From: an uncultured Desulfurobacterium sp.
GTDB lineage: Bacteria; Aquificota; Aquificia; Desulfurobacteriales; Desulfurobacteriaceae
Reading direction: 5' to 3'
Assembly (NCBI GenBank): GCA_913055135.1
Contig: CAJXJV010000115.1
Span: 1 to 5,040, forward strand
DNA length: 5,040 nt
Shown here: piece after piece, positions 4,991-5,040 of the stretch
Layout of the letters: each line of letters begins with the position of its first letter
How positions within the stretch are numbered: position 1 is the first letter of the stretch
The notes under the pieces: model-generated
The model's input: only the letters and a program-made list of their open reading frames with translations
Databases searched by the model: none
What the model was told of the DNA's origin: nothing
Program-made: the position numbers and the translations under genes

Positions 4991-4996
4991 CCTCCT
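4991..4996 (-). promoter_or_regulatory. Ribosome binding site of echD
   Basis: Minus-strand AGGAGG (continuing to AGGAGGT) lies four bases before the ATG at 4984-4986. It is a strong SD and the reason for choosing that start over the TTG at 5013. Confidence 0.75.
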
Positions 4997-5003
4997 GACA
5001 CCT

Positions 5004-5040
5004 TCAGCAACAATCTTTCTTCTGTTGAGCTGTTTTCCTA
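5004..5040 (-). CDS. Possible 3' end of the upstream hydrogenase operon gene (partial)
   Basis: Minus-strand reading from the right edge gives RKTAQQKKDCC and then TGA at 5004-5006, leaving a 17-base gap that holds the echD SD. In Ech operons the small [4Fe-4S] subunit (EchC) normally precedes EchD, so this may be its tail, but eleven codons cannot identify it. The alternative frame stays open to a TAA at 4967-4969 and would overlap echD by 20 bases. The third frame has a TAG at the very edge. Confidence 0.3.
   Translation of the reverse strand, partial: RKTAQQKKDCC

Noticed and set aside
1..5040. CRISPR arrays, tRNA/rRNA genes, insertion sequences or attachment sites
   Set aside because: No repeated spacer pattern, cloverleaf-like sequence, transposase motif or long terminal repeats were seen. 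The window is filled with ordinary tightly spaced genes.

Overview
The window most likely comes from a thermophilic, anaerobic, hydrogen-metabolising bacterium. A Desulfurobacteriaceae-like member of the Aquificota (Desulfurobacterium/Thermovibrio type) is my best guess. The pointers are a bacterial FtsZ, AGGAGG-type ribosome binding sites, Lys/Glu-rich proteins with Arg mostly from AGA/AGG, an Ech-type membrane [NiFe] hydrogenase, small multihaem and monohaem c-type cytochromes, and a DUF1786 protein of a kind familiar from archaea and thermophiles. This placement is inferred from gene content, not from a search.

Layout from left to right: (1) the 5' part of ftsZ on the minus strand, running off the left edge. 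(2) A divergent intergenic region of about 144 bases. (3) A plus-strand DUF1786 gene. (4) A minus-strand gene for an exported Tll0287-like (DUF3365) single-haem protein, whose 3' end overlaps the 3' end of the DUF1786 gene by 64 bases. (5) A 93-base AT-rich spacer with a promoter-like extended -10. (6) A tightly packed minus-strand operon entering from the right edge. In transcription order it holds the last codons of an upstream gene, an EchD/NuoC-like subunit, an EchE-like [NiFe] hydrogenase catalytic subunit, an exported tetrahaem cytochrome c, and an EchF-like 2x[4Fe-4S] ferredoxin subunit.

The hydrogenase operon is the point of interest. The catalytic subunit keeps both Cys pairs of the Ni-Fe site, so it is a hydrogenase and not a NuoD-type Complex I subunit, and it ends three residues after the last Ni ligand, with no maturation tail. 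Between it and the ferredoxin subunit, where canonical Ech operons have nothing, lies a signal-peptide-bearing tetrahaem cytochrome built from two tandem dihaem units, each with an extra Cys ahead of its first haem motif. Its stop/SD junctions are fused to those of its neighbours, so it looks like an integral cistron. This suggests a link between a cytoplasm-facing energy-converting hydrogenase and an extracytoplasmic haem carrier. The monohaem protein just downstream may belong to the same redox theme, but it appears to have its own promoter.

Other points are a sharp mosaic in Glu codon use inside ftsZ, ftsZ heading its own transcription unit without ftsA immediately upstream, and a DUF1786 C-terminal tail encoded antisense to the conserved end of the cytochrome gene.
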